This document shows, one piece after another, positions 50,821 through 59,782 of a stretch of DNA of 64,000 bases (position 1 is its first letter; the number at the start of each line of letters is the position of its first letter). The stretch spans positions 62,001 to 126,000 of the forward strand of contig NZ_JACRSS010000005.1 in the NCBI RefSeq assembly GCF_014384805.1, in the 5' to 3' direction. Source of the DNA: Guopingia tenuis. GTDB taxonomy: Bacteria > Bacillota > Clostridia > Christensenellales > Christensenellaceae. The notes under the pieces are model-generated. The model had not been told where the DNA came from. It did no database searches and worked only from the letters and a program-made list of their open reading frames with translations. The position numbers and the translations under genes are program-made.

Positions 50821-51327
50821 ATAGCTAACGAACTGCTGATCAACGAGCAAATTACAGACAGGGAAGTGCGCGTCATTGGAGAAAATGGCGAACAGCTGGG
50901 CATTATGAGCCGGATGGAGGCCTTAAAGGCCGCGGAAGCCGCGGATCTGGACCTGGTGAACATCTCGCCCAAGGCTGCGCCGCCGGTCTGCAAGATTATG
51001 GACTATGGCAAATACCGCTTTGAACAGGGAAAGCGGCAAAAGGAAGCCAAAAAGAACCAGAAGATTATCACGCTGAAGGAAACCCGTCTTTCGCCCACCA
51101 TCGACGTTCATGATATGCAGGTAAAGGCGAAGAATACGGCGAAATTCCTGGCCGGGGGAGACAAGGTCAAGGTCTCCATCCGTTTCCGCGGGCGGCAGCT
51201 GAGCCACACGGACAACGGGCTGAATGTGATGAACACCTTCCTCACCATGCTGGATAATGCGACAGTGGAAAAGCCGGCAAAGATGGAAGGGCGCAATATG
51301 TTTATGATTTTAGCACCAAAGAATTAA
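50821..51327 (+). CDS. infC: Translation initiation factor IF-3, apparent AUA start
   Basis: IF-3 binds the 30S subunit and proofreads start codon choice. The family N-terminus (ANELLINEQITDREVRVIGEN) begins directly after an ATA codon at 50821, which stands 8 bases after AAAGGAGG (50805-50812). No ATG, GTG or TTG exists there; the in-frame ATG at 50716 lies in the leader hairpin region. Rare start codons in infC (AUU in Escherichia coli) let IF-3 repress its own translation. The 168-residue product is full length (GKYRFEQGKRQKEAKKNQK and the C-terminal domain). Operon with L35 and L20. Confidence 0.92.
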   Translation: MANELLINEQITDREVRVIGENGEQLGIMSRMEALKAAEAADLDLVNISPKAAPPVCKIMDYGKYRFEQGKRQKEAKKNQKIITLKETRLSPTIDVHDMQVKAKNTAKFLAGGDKVKVSIRFRGRQLSHTDNGLNVMNTFLTMLDNATVEKPAKMEGRNMFMILAPKN

Positions 51328-51347
51328 GTTGAGAGGAGGGCACCAAT

Positions 51348-51545
51348 ATGCCAAAAATGAAAACCCATAGAGGGGCTGCGAAGAGATTCCGCGTAACGAA
51401 ATCGGGTTTGGTGAAGAGAGCGAAGGCCTATAAGAGCCATATCTTGAACAAAAAAACCACCAAGAGAAAGAGAAACCTGCGCAAAGGCACATATATTTGT
51501 GCGGCAGAGCAGAAGAATATCCGGGAGCTCATTCCCTATAAGTAA
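51348..51545 (+). CDS. rpmI: 50S ribosomal protein L35
   Basis: A 65-residue basic protein, PKMKTHRGAAKRFRVTKSGL after Met, of the normal family length. It sits between infC and rplT, with GAGAGGAGGGCACC before the ATG. It is part of the large subunit near L15 and L33. Confidence 0.97.
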   Translation: MPKMKTHRGAAKRFRVTKSGLVKRAKAYKSHILNKKTTKRKRNLRKGTYICAAEQKNIRELIPYK

Positions 51546-51588
51546 TCCCCGGGGATGCTTATGTATTTCGTTATAGGAGGAAAGAACA

Positions 51589-51945
51589 GTGGCAAGAATT
51601 AAACGGGCAGTAAACGCTCATAAAAAACGCAGAAAAGTTTTTAAACTGGCGAAGGGGTATTTCGGCGCGAAATCCAAGCAGTACCGCACGGCGAAAGCGG
51701 CGGTCATGAGATCCCAGAAATACGCTTATATCGGACGCCGCCTGAAAAAGCGCGACTTCCGCAAGCTCTGGATCGCCCGCATCAACGCGGCGGCCCGCCT
51801 CAATGGGCTGAGCTATTCCCGCCTGATCGACGGCCTGAAGAAAGCGGATGTGGAAATCAACCGCAAGATTCTGGCGGATATGGCAGTCAACGACGCGGCG
51901 GCCTTTGCCAAGCTGGCAGAGCTGGCTAAAAGCAAACTGGCGTAA
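51589..51945 (+). CDS. rplT: 50S ribosomal protein L20
   Basis: A 118-residue protein needed for 50S assembly; in Firmicutes it also binds the infC leader to control this operon. It starts with GTG (ARIKRAVNAHKKRRKVFKLA after Met) behind AGGAGGAAAGAAC. Conserved NGLSYSRLIDGLKKADVEIN lies near the C-terminus. Confidence 0.97.
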   Translation: MARIKRAVNAHKKRRKVFKLAKGYFGAKSKQYRTAKAAVMRSQKYAYIGRRLKKRDFRKLWIARINAAARLNGLSYSRLIDGLKKADVEINRKILADMAVNDAAAFAKLAELAKSKLA

Positions 51946-52021
51946 CCAGTAAAAAATTAACAAGCACGCAATAAAAATTCGGGAAACCGAATTTTTTTGC
52001 ACTATGGGAAAAGGAGCGGGC

Positions 52022-52780
52022 ATGGAAGAGATCACCAGCACAAAAAATCCCTATATCAAGGAACTTCGTTCCTTAAAGGAGCGAAAGAACCGCCGGGCGC
52101 TGGGAAAATTTATCGCAGAGGGCGAAAAATGCGCCCTGGAGGCGCTGCATTATGGGCAGGTGGAAAGCGTGCTGGCGGCAGAGGATTCTCCGGCGGCCCG
52201 GGAAGCCCTGGAACGGGGCGTGCACACGATCCGGGTGAGCCGGGCGGTGCTGGAAGCAGTCTGCGAAGCCCGGCATCCCCAGCCTTCCCTGGCAGTGGTG
52301 CGGCAGAAGGCGGAAACGCCGCCGGAGGAAACGCCCCCGGGGATCTATGTGGCTCTGGAAAATGTGAGCGATCCGCAGAACGTCGGGACGATTATCCGCA
52401 CGGCGGACGCCGTGGGAGCGGCGGGGATACTGCTCTCCAGAGGCAGCGCGGATTATACCGGCCCGAAGGCGGTGCGCGCCGCCATGGGCAGCGTTTTTCA
52501 TCTGCCCATTTGGGTGTCAGAGGACTTTTCCGCAGTTTTGAAAAAATGGAAGGATCAGGGGATGTTCCTTGTGGCCGGGCATCTGAAGGGAGGGGAAGCT
52601 CCCATCCCCGAAAAGCCCCGTCTCTGCGTTCTCATCGGAAACGAAGCGGACGGTCTTTTGGATGAGACTTCGCAGATGGCGGATCTGCTCTATAAAATCC
52701 CTATCTATGGCCGGGCTGAGAGCCTGAATGCCGCCGTGGCGGCAGGCATTCTGCTCTATCGCGCCCGGACGGGACGATAG
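52022..52780 (+). CDS. SpoU/TrmH-family RNA 2'-O-methyltransferase
   Basis: A 252-residue SPOUT-class methyltransferase that would methylate a ribose in rRNA or tRNA with SAM. The N-terminal substrate-binding part opens ITSTKNPYIKELRSLKERKN; the catalytic domain has ENVSDPQNVGTIIRTADAVG (motif 1), IGNEADGL (motif 2) and IPIYGRAESLNAAVAAGILL (motif 3, knot). The ATG at 52022 follows AAAGGAGCGGGC; the upstream ATG at 52004 precedes that site. This gene often follows rplT in Clostridia. The exact RNA target is unknown. Confidence 0.92.
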   Translation: MEEITSTKNPYIKELRSLKERKNRRALGKFIAEGEKCALEALHYGQVESVLAAEDSPAAREALERGVHTIRVSRAVLEAVCEARHPQPSLAVVRQKAETPPEETPPGIYVALENVSDPQNVGTIIRTADAVGAAGILLSRGSADYTGPKAVRAAMGSVFHLPIWVSEDFSAVLKKWKDQGMFLVAGHLKGGEAPIPEKPRLCVLIGNEADGLLDETSQMADLLYKIPIYGRAESLNAAVAAGILLYRARTGR

Positions 52781-52907
52781 CGCGGCTGGATGGAATTGGC
52801 AAACGGCTGGACAAAGGGCCCGCGGTTTTGTGATGAGCCGATGAAGTGGAAAGCCCGCGCGTTCTGCGCGGGGTCATGGATAGATTAGAAATTAGGAGGA
52901 TATTGCA

Positions 52908-53741
52908 ATGAAAAGTATCACACTGTCTAACGGCATGGAAATGCCGGCGTTGGGGTTCGGCACCTTCCAAACAGGCGGCGCAGAATGCGAAAACAGCGTC
53001 AAGCTGGCGGTGGCAGAGGGTTATCGCCTCATCGACACGGCGCAGGCCTATGGAAACGAGGAATAAGTGGGCAGAGCCCTGGCCTCCTGCGGCGTTCCCC
53101 GGGATCGGCTGTTCCTCACCACCAAGGTGAATTTCCCGTCCTATGATGCGGCCCAGGAAGTGGTGGAGGCATCCCTCAGGAAGCTGCAAACGGATTATAT
53201 CGACCTGATGCTGCTCCACTGGCCCTTTGGCAACTATTATGCCGCCTGGCGAGTGCTGGAAAAATGCCTGGAGCAGGGAAAGATCCGCGCTATCGGCATT
53301 TCCAACTTCGATCCCGACCGCATGGTGGATCTGATCCAGTTCAACAAGGTGGCGCCGGCGGTGAACCAGATCGAGATGAACCTTCTCTGCCAGCGCAAGG
53401 CGGAGCGCCGGTGGATGGAGAAATATAACGTTGCGGCCATGGCATATGCGCCGCTGGGGCAGGGGAAGAAAAACGAGATGTTTGAGAATCCGGCGCTTCG
53501 GGAGATTGCGGCGGCTCATGAAAAGACGCCCGCCCAGATTGCCCTTGGCTTCCTGGTGCAGAGCGGCGCGGTGGTCATTCCCAAATCCACCCACGAAAAC
53601 CGCATCCGGGAAAACGCGGCAATCTTTGATTTCACGCTTTCAGCGGCGGAGATGGAACAGCTGGCGGCTATGGACACCGCTTCTCCCATGGTGGGGACGG
53701 CGGAAAATCCGGAAACTGTGGAAATCGCCATGACCTGGTAA
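52908..53741 (+). pseudogene. Aldo/keto reductase interrupted by one in-frame stop codon
   Basis: Read through, the frame gives 277 residues of a standard aldo/keto reductase (TLSNGMEMPALGFGTFQTGG at the start). Codon 53 (53064-53066) is TAA where the family has a second or third Glu before VGRAL, so one G-to-T change would explain it. Catalytic Asp43 and Tyr48 (DTAQAYGNE) lie before the stop; Lys73 (TTKVNF) and His104 (LLHWPFG) lie after. A product restarted at the GTG (53067) would lack half the active site. The rest of the frame is intact and the ribosome site is good (AGGAGGATATTGC). Recent inactivation or a sequencing error. Confidence 0.88.
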
Positions 53742-53973
53742 TTCCCATGGAAAAAGCCGTCCCGCCAGGGAAATAAAACCGGCAGGCTTGGAAGGATGTG
53801 CGAAAAATTTTCTTTTCGGCATATTTTGCCCGCGATCCTTAAAGGGAGCAGTCAGGAATCTTTAGATTGCGGATCTTTTCCAGGCGCCTGCCTGGTTCCG
53901 GCCTGTAAGTATAAATTCTTTTTCGGGAGCCCCTTACCGGCGCTGCCGGGGGAATCTACAGTCAATAGTCAAT
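53742..53973. other. Region after the aldo/keto reductase without a gene
   Basis: About 230 bases with no supportable frame or structure. Confidence 0.4.
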
Positions 53974-54014
53974 AAAAAAACGGCGCGGCCTGTATTTTGG
54001 CGCCCGCCGTTTTT
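53974..54014 (-). terminator. Terminator of the lipoprotein gene
   Basis: Read on the minus strand: AAAAACGGCGGGCG ... CGCGCCGTTTTTTT, a stem with a loop of about 20 bases followed by seven T. Confidence 0.7.
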
Positions 54015-54033
54015 CTGTTTTCTCTGCATGCTT

Positions 54034-54657
54034 TTATTGCCCAGAATAATAGGCGATCTGACCGTCGCCAAAAGCGATGAGATATTCGGTGAAATCCTGG
54101 GGAAGGGCAAAAACCGCCTGCCGGGTTACGGAAGTGCCGCCCTGGGCCAGCTTAGAGCCGCTGATATCGATGGGCGTGGTGAGATACGGCTCTCCATTGA
54201 TATTGAGAAGCGAACCGTCCAGCCCTGTGATGCTGATGGGGAGGATGGTTTCCGTGCCGCTGTCGCCCATGCTGTATCCCTCCGGGATAAACACGTCAAA
54301 GGTGATGGCAACATATTCGCTGCCGCTGTCTGCCAAAGGTTCGATGGGAAGATCTTCCGAGCCGGGCTGATAGCCTTCCGCGATGGCCACGGCTTCCTCT
54401 CCGCGGACGATTTGCCGCAGCGTTACCAGAACGGCCTGATAATCGCCGGCTTCATCGCTGTATTTTCCGCAGATGCCCACGTCGTCCAACGCAAGGGGCG
54501 CATCGGGAGAGGATTCCTTTCCGTCGGTATTGGGCTGCACCATTTCGGGATCCTCCGTGCTCAGCGGCGATGTGGGAAGGGGATCGGCCTTGGGAGCACA
54601 GCCGCCGACGGCAAACAGGAGACAAAGGGACAATAAAACTGCCAGTCTTTTTTGCAT
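54034..54657 (-). CDS. Secreted lipoprotein of unknown function
   Basis: A 207-residue lipoprotein with signal peptide and lipobox VGGC (Cys20), a Pro/Ser/Asp-rich linker to about residue 55 and a beta-rich domain containing YVAITFDVFIPEGYSMGDSG, which has the immunoglobulin-like DUF4352 look. The role is unknown; an extracellular binding or sensing function is only a guess. It is transcribed toward the aldo/keto reductase and away from the pheS leader. Confidence 0.7.
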   Translation of the reverse strand: MQKRLAVLLSLCLLFAVGGCAPKADPLPTSPLSTEDPEMVQPNTDGKESSPDAPLALDDVGICGKYSDEAGDYQAVLVTLRQIVRGEEAVAIAEGYQPGSEDLPIEPLADSGSEYVAITFDVFIPEGYSMGDSGTETILPISITGLDGSLLNINGEPYLTTPIDISGSKLAQGGTSVTRQAVFALPQDFTEYLIAFGDGQIAYYSGQ

Positions 54658-54751
54658 AGTTTGTTCCTTTCTAAATAGCCTGCCCGGATATCCGACCGGG
54701 CAAGAAATAGTATATCGGCCGAAGAGGATGGTGTCAACCGGGTTTTTCTTC

Positions 54752-54780
54752 TTGCAAAAAGGAAAAGCGCATGGTATAAT
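54752..54780 (+). promoter_or_regulatory. Promoter of pheST
   Basis: TTGCAA (54752-54757), 17-base spacer, TATAAT (54775-54780). Confidence 0.75.
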
Positions 54781-54789
54781 AATAAAAAT

Positions 54790-55030
54790 ATAAGCGAGGA
54801 ACAGGCAAAGTAGCCGTATCCCAAGGCAGAAAGAAGAGAGGCGCCGGCAGCTGAAAAGGCGTCCTGCGGGAACGATGAAATTTCACCTGGGAGCTGTCCG
54901 GCTGAAAAGGTAGGCCGGGCCGGGGGAGGACCGTTATATCCCATGAGAGGCCGCGGCGCAAAACGCCTGGCAAAATCGGGTGGTACCACGAAGGTGTATC
55001 TTCGTCCTGGATAGGACGGAGATTTTTTTT
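54790..55030 (+). promoter_or_regulatory. Phe-specific T-box leader riboswitch
   Basis: The leader contains an AGTA-type element (near 54810), a long stem I and a probable specifier TTC in GATGAAATTTCACC (near 54873-54887), the exact T-box core GGGTGGTACCACG (54978-54990) and a terminator at 54999-55030. Uncharged tRNA-Phe would pair with the specifier and the T-box to favour the antiterminator and switch on pheST. Confidence 0.92.
54999..55030 (+). terminator. T-box terminator
   Basis: TCTTCGTCCT (54999-55008), loop GGAT, AGGACGGAGA (55013-55022), then eight T. It is exclusive with the antiterminator formed by the T-box sequence. Confidence 0.9.
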
Positions 55031-55096
55031 GGCCACAGCGGGCTGGAAAGGCAATATTCAGATTTACAGATAAAATTTAGGAAAGAAGGAGCGAAC

Positions 55097-56119
55097 ATGA
55101 AAGAGAATCTGAACACGATCCTGGATGAAATCAAGGCTTCATTGCGGGATATGCAGCAGAACGAGGCTCTGCAGGAGCTCAAAGTCAAATATTTGGGCAA
55201 AAAGGGCGAGATTACCCAGATGATGAAGCAGATGGGAAGCCTTTCGCCGGAGGAACGGCCGGCCTTTGGGCAGAAGATCAACGCCCTGCGCAAAAAGGCG
55301 GAGGAGGCCATTGAGGAAAAGCGCCTGGAGATTTCCGAAAAGCAGAAAAACGCCCGGCTGGCGGCGGAAAAGATCGACGTCACTCTGCCCGGACGGAAAA
55401 ACCGCATCGGCGGCCTGCATCCTCTGACAAAGGTATATTGGGAGATCCGTTCGATTTTTGTCCATATGGGGTTCACGGTGGTGGAAGGCCCGGAGATCGA
55501 GCTGGACAAATTCAATTTTGAAATGCTCAATATCCCCAAGGACCATCCGGCCCGGGATGCCCAGGATACTTTCTATGTCACAGATGATATCGTGCTGCGG
55601 ACGCATACATCCCCCGTGCAGGCGCGCACTATGCTGGAAACCGAGCCGCCCATCCGGATGATCTGCCCTGGGCGGGTATACCGGCAGGACGACGTGGATG
55701 CGACGCATTCCCCGGTTTTCAATCAGGTGGAAGGCCTGGTCATCGATAAAGGCGTCACCTTTGCCGATCTCAAGGGGACCATCAACACCTTCCTGCGCCG
55801 CTTCTATGGCGAGCAGACAAAGACCAAATTCCGCCCCGGTTTCTTCCCCTTCACCGAGCCCAGCGCAGAAGTGGACGCAACCTGCTCCATCTGCGGCGGC
55901 AAGGGCTGCCCGGCCTGCAAGGGCGCGGGAATGATCGAGGTGCTGGGCTGCGGCATGGTCAACCCCCGGGTACTCATAAACTGCGGCCTGGATCCGGAGG
56001 TGTATTCCGGCTTCGCCTTTGGCCTGGGGCTGGATCGCCTGACCAATATTAAATATGGGATTACGGATATCCGTCTGCTCTATGAAAACGATGTGCGCTT
56101 CATCGAGCAGTTCAAGTAA
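55097..56119 (+). CDS. pheS: Phenylalanyl-tRNA synthetase alpha subunit
   Basis: The catalytic subunit of the alpha2-beta2 PheRS. The 340-residue protein has an N-terminal coiled coil (residues 1-85, tRNA-binding), class II motif 1 in MGFTVVEGPEIELDKFNFEM, motif 2 in TSPVQARTMLETEPPIRMI and motif 3 in GLGLDRLTNIKYGI. The zinc-like patch CSICGGKGCPACKG is seen in some Clostridia. Start 55097 follows AAGGAGCGAAC; the open frame upstream lies within the T-box. It is 14 bases from pheT. Confidence 0.97.
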   Translation: MKENLNTILDEIKASLRDMQQNEALQELKVKYLGKKGEITQMMKQMGSLSPEERPAFGQKINALRKKAEEAIEEKRLEISEKQKNARLAAEKIDVTLPGRKNRIGGLHPLTKVYWEIRSIFVHMGFTVVEGPEIELDKFNFEMLNIPKDHPARDAQDTFYVTDDIVLRTHTSPVQARTMLETEPPIRMICPGRVYRQDDVDATHSPVFNQVEGLVIDKGVTFADLKGTINTFLRRFYGEQTKTKFRPGFFPFTEPSAEVDATCSICGGKGCPACKGAGMIEVLGCGMVNPRVLINCGLDPEVYSGFAFGLGLDRLTNIKYGITDIRLLYENDVRFIEQFK

Positions 56120-56133
56120 GGGAGGAAAAACAT

Positions 56134-58530
56134 ATGTTGGTACCTTATAGATGGCTGAAAGATTATATAGAAACGGATCTGCCGGTGAAAGAACTGGCGG
56201 AAAAGATGGTGGCGACGGGCAACGGCGTCGAGGCGATCACCGAGCTGGGCGCGGACATTAAAAATGTGGTGGTCGGCAAAATTGTCAAGCTGGAAAAGCA
56301 TCCGGATGCGGATAAGCTGCAGATCTGCCAGATCGATGTGGGAACTGAAACGCTGCAGATCGTGACCGGCGCGGACAATGTATTTGAAGGCGCGCTGGTG
56401 CCGGTGGCGCTCTGCGGCTCCGAGCTGCCCAACGGCATGAAGATCAAAAAAGGCAAGCTGCGGGGCGTGGAGTCCTATGGCATGCTCTGCTCGGGCGAGG
56501 AACTTTGCCTGAAAGAAAGCGACTATCCCGGCGCGGAGGTCTATGGCATCCTGATCCTTTCGGGGGACTGGGCGCCGGGCACGGACATCCGCAAGGTCAT
56601 TATGAAGGACGACACGGTGATCGAATTTGAAATCGGCGCCAACCGGCCGGACTGCCTCTCGGTTCTGGGCATCGCACGGGAAGCGGCGGCGGCCCTGGAT
56701 ATCCCCATAAAGATTCCGGATGCGGCCTATAGCGAGGATAAAAACGACGATATCCATAACTATGTGGATGTGGAGGTGACGGATACCGACCTTTGCCCGC
56801 GGTATATGGCCAAGGCGGTCAAAAATGTGAAAATCGGTCCTTCGCCAGACTGGATGCAGGCGCGGCTCCGCGCGGCGGGGATCCGGCCCATCAGCAACAT
56901 CGTGGATATCACAAACTTTGTCATGCTGGAGACTGGCCAGCCCATGCATGCCTATGACGATAAAGATATCCGGGGCCGGAAAATCATCGTCCGCCGGGCT
57001 GAGGACGGCGAGACCATGAAAACGCTGGACGGAAAGGAACGGGAGTTCACAAGCTCCATGCTGCTCATTGCCGATGCCGAAGGCCCCACGGGCATTGCCG
57101 GCGTCATGGGCGGCGAAAATTCCGAGATCAAGGAAGACACCAAAACCGTGATCTATGAGGCGGCGAAATTCATGTATGGCAACATCCGCCAGACCTCCCG
57201 GGGGCTGGGCCTGGCCACCGAGGCGTCCATGCGTTTCTCCAAGGGCGTGGATACGGCCAATGTGGAATATGCCATCAACCGCTGCTGCCAGCTTACCGAG
57301 ATGCTGGGGGCGGGAGAGATCGTTGGGGGTACCATCGATATCCTCTCGGAAGATCTCTCGGAAAAGGAGATCGTCGTAAAGGCGCAGGATATCAACGGAA
57401 TTTTGGGAACCAATCTTTCGGCAATGGAAATGAAGCGGTGCCTGGATCGGGTGTTCCTGAAAACCGAGCTGGATGCCACCGAGCTTCGGGTGCATATTCC
57501 CCATATCCGCGGCGACATCGATGGAAAGGCGGATATCGCGGAAGAAGTGGCCAGGATCTATGGATATGACAACATCCCGGAAAACGAGGTTCAGGGCCGG
57601 ATCATGGCGGTGAAGAGAGATATGGAGGTGTTCACCGACCTGGTGCGCCACTATATCACCGGCAATGGATTCTTTGAATGCATTACCTATTCCTTCACGG
57701 GCAAGGCAGATTGGGATAAGCTGCTTCTGCCAGAGGACAGCTTCCTGCGCCGGGCGGTGAAGATCCGCAATCCCCTGGGCGACGACACGGCCTATATGCG
57801 TACAACGCTGATTGCCGACGCGCTGAAGGTCATGGCGACGAATCTGAAGCATAAGAATAAGAATGTGAAGATCTTCGAGATCGACAAGGTCTATCTGCCA
57901 AAAGAGCTGCCCTTGACTGAGCTGCCTGAAGAGCGCAAAAAGATGGTGCTGGCCATGAGCGGCGACGATGCAGATTTCTACCGCCTGAAGGAAATCGTGG
58001 AGAATATCTTTGAAATCTGCCGCGTAGAAGGCGGGATCGATGTGGTGGCGGGAGGCGAACCGTATTTCCATCCCGGCCGCAAGGCGCTCATGATGCTGGG
58101 CGACAAGCTGGTGGGCCAGTTAGGCGAGATTCATCCGGATGTCCAGGAGAATTTTGGGATTCCCGAAAAGGTCTATGTGGCCCAGATGGATATGGAGAGC
58201 CTGTTCGAGGCATCCGGAACCAAAATTCGCTTTGCCCCCCTGCCTAAATATCCGGCAATTGAGCGGGATATCGCCATCACCGTGGATAAGGATGCGGAGG
58301 CGGGAACCATCCGCAAGGCGATTTTGAAGAACGGCGGGAAATATATCGAAAATGTGGAGCTGTTCGACGTCTATGAAGGGGAGCAGCTGGGCAAAGGCAA
58401 AAAGTCTCTGGCCTATGCGCTGACCTTCCGTTCCGCTACGGGCACGCTCACCGATGAAAACATTGCAAAGGATATGAAGCGGATTCTGGCGAATCTGGAA
58501 ACAGATTTCGGCGCGGCACTCCGCTCCTGA
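56134..58530 (+). CDS. pheT: Phenylalanyl-tRNA synthetase beta subunit
   Basis: The editing and tRNA-binding subunit. Its 798 residues show, in order, an EMAP-II-like tRNA-binding domain (about 40-150, KLEKHPDADKLQICQIDVGT), the B3/B4 editing domain (about 210-380), the B5 domain (about 405-475), the class-II-like core and a C-terminal FDX-ACB anticodon-binding domain (KYPAIERDIAITVDKDAEAG). The length is normal (about 800). GGGAGG precedes the ATG. Under the same T-box as pheS. Confidence 0.97.
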   Translation: MLVPYRWLKDYIETDLPVKELAEKMVATGNGVEAITELGADIKNVVVGKIVKLEKHPDADKLQICQIDVGTETLQIVTGADNVFEGALVPVALCGSELPNGMKIKKGKLRGVESYGMLCSGEELCLKESDYPGAEVYGILILSGDWAPGTDIRKVIMKDDTVIEFEIGANRPDCLSVLGIAREAAAALDIPIKIPDAAYSEDKNDDIHNYVDVEVTDTDLCPRYMAKAVKNVKIGPSPDWMQARLRAAGIRPISNIVDITNFVMLETGQPMHAYDDKDIRGRKIIVRRAEDGETMKTLDGKEREFTSSMLLIADAEGPTGIAGVMGGENSEIKEDTKTVIYEAAKFMYGNIRQTSRGLGLATEASMRFSKGVDTANVEYAINRCCQLTEMLGAGEIVGGTIDILSEDLSEKEIVVKAQDINGILGTNLSAMEMKRCLDRVFLKTELDATELRVHIPHIRGDIDGKADIAEEVARIYGYDNIPENEVQGRIMAVKRDMEVFTDLVRHYITGNGFFECITYSFTGKADWDKLLLPEDSFLRRAVKIRNPLGDDTAYMRTTLIADALKVMATNLKHKNKNVKIFEIDKVYLPKELPLTELPEERKKMVLAMSGDDADFYRLKEIVENIFEICRVEGGIDVVAGGEPYFHPGRKALMMLGDKLVGQLGEIHPDVQENFGIPEKVYVAQMDMESLFEASGTKIRFAPLPKYPAIERDIAITVDKDAEAGTIRKAILKNGGKYIENVELFDVYEGEQLGKGKKSLAYALTFRSATGTLTDENIAKDMKRILANLETDFGAALRS

Positions 58531-58614
58531 GGCGATAGAACGCAAAAAGAAAATCCGGGGGGTATTTCTGCAAGAAAAAGATCATACCTTCCGGCTCCTC
58601 TTATGCCGATGGAA

Positions 58615-58646
58615 GAAACGGCAGCGAAAGACTGCCCGTTTCTTTC
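58615..58646 (+). terminator. Probable terminator of pheST
   Basis: AAACGGCAG (58616-58624) pairs with CTGCCCGTTT (58632-58641) with one bulged base, followed by CTTTC. Confidence 0.55.
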
Positions 58647-58749
58647 GGGGCGGCGTTCTATTTTAAAAAAGCTATAATAAATTGCGGTTTTCAGGAGATA
58701 AAATTGGGAAGGCTAATCCTGCAAAAGAAAGGTAGCGGAGGTTGATGCA

Positions 58750-59721
58750 ATGTGTACAGCGGCAACTTATAAAACAAAAAATCATTATTTTGGGCGCAAT
58801 TTAGACTATGATTTTTCTTATGGAGAGACAGTAACCATCACGCCCCGGAATTATCCGTTTCGGTTTCGGCGGATGGGCGAAATTCCTGTTCACTATGCCT
58901 TGATAGGCATGGCCTTCATACAACAGGACTACCCGCTGTATTATGATGCTACCAACGAAATGGGGCTGAGCATGGCGGGATTGAATTTTCCAGGCAACGC
59001 GGACTATAAGCCGGAAGATCCGGAAAAGGATAACATAACGCCCTTTGAGTTTATCCCCTGGATACTGGGGCAATGTGCAACTGTGGATGAGGCGCGTGAG
59101 AAACTGGCCAGACTCAGCCTTCTCAATGAGAATTTCACGCCGCAGCTTCCCTTGTCGCCTCTGCATTGGATGATTTCGGATCGTAACGAAAGCATCGTAG
59201 TAGAATCGGTTAAGGACGGGCTGAAGATCTATGATAATCCTGTAGGTATCATGACCAACAATCCCACCTTTGATTTTCACTTGACAAACCTTGTGAATTA
59301 TATGGGGATCAGCCGGGAGGACCCGAAAAGCAGGTTTTCTGATCAAATTCAATTTGTGCCATACGGACGAGGCATGGGCAGCATAGGCCTGCCGGGCGAT
59401 CTTTCCTCTGCGTCCCGATTTGTAAAAGCCGCATTTACCAGGCTCAATTCTTTCTCTGGAGAATCGGAATCGGAAAGTATCAGCCAATTTTTTCATATTC
59501 TTGCTTCTGTGGCGCAACAGAAAGGCTGCTGTCAGACAGCCCAGGGCTTTGAGTATACGATATATTCATCCTGCTGCAATACAGACAAGGGGATATATTA
59601 TTATACCACCTATGAAAACAGCCAAATTACCGGTGTGGATATGCACCGTGAAGATCTGGATGGCAGAAACCTGGTTAGCTATCCTCTTATTGAGGGGCAG
59701 CAAATCCTGATGCAGAATTGA
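58750..59721 (+). CDS. Bile salt hydrolase / choloylglycine hydrolase family
   Basis: An N-terminal-nucleophile hydrolase of 323 residues that would deconjugate glycine- or taurine-linked bile acids. After Met removal Cys2 is the nucleophile (MCTAATY). Arg16 and Asp19 (FGRNLDYDFSYGE), the Asn in MTNNPTFDFHLTNL and the Arg in GDLSSASRFVKAAF are at the conserved active-site places. The wording is closer to bile salt hydrolases (NLDYDFSYGET, GLNFPGNADY) than to penicillin V acylases. No signal peptide, so intracellular. A TATAAT at 58673 may be the -10 box; AGCGGAGG precedes the ATG. The gene is monocistronic. Confidence 0.9.
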   Translation: MCTAATYKTKNHYFGRNLDYDFSYGETVTITPRNYPFRFRRMGEIPVHYALIGMAFIQQDYPLYYDATNEMGLSMAGLNFPGNADYKPEDPEKDNITPFEFIPWILGQCATVDEAREKLARLSLLNENFTPQLPLSPLHWMISDRNESIVVESVKDGLKIYDNPVGIMTNNPTFDFHLTNLVNYMGISREDPKSRFSDQIQFVPYGRGMGSIGLPGDLSSASRFVKAAFTRLNSFSGESESESISQFFHILASVAQQKGCCQTAQGFEYTIYSSCCNTDKGIYYYTTYENSQITGVDMHREDLDGRNLVSYPLIEGQQILMQN

Positions 59722-59738
59722 TATATTTGATTATCCAG

Positions 59739-59782
59739 AATGCCTGCGGTTTTTGGAGCGTATAAAAACCGCAGGCATTTTT
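59739..59782 (+). terminator. Terminator of the bile salt hydrolase gene
   Basis: AATGCCTGCGGTTTTT pairs with AAAAACCGCAGGCATT (59764-59779), followed by TTTC: a perfect 16-bp stem. Confidence 0.9.

Noticed and set aside
54980..55096. In-frame N-terminal extension of pheS starting at 54980
   Set aside because: It would translate the T-box core and terminator; the family start and the ribosome site are at 55097.
56080..58071. 663-codon minus-strand open frame inside pheT
   Set aside because: Antisense to pheT, low-complexity His/Arg/Leu composition, no start signals.
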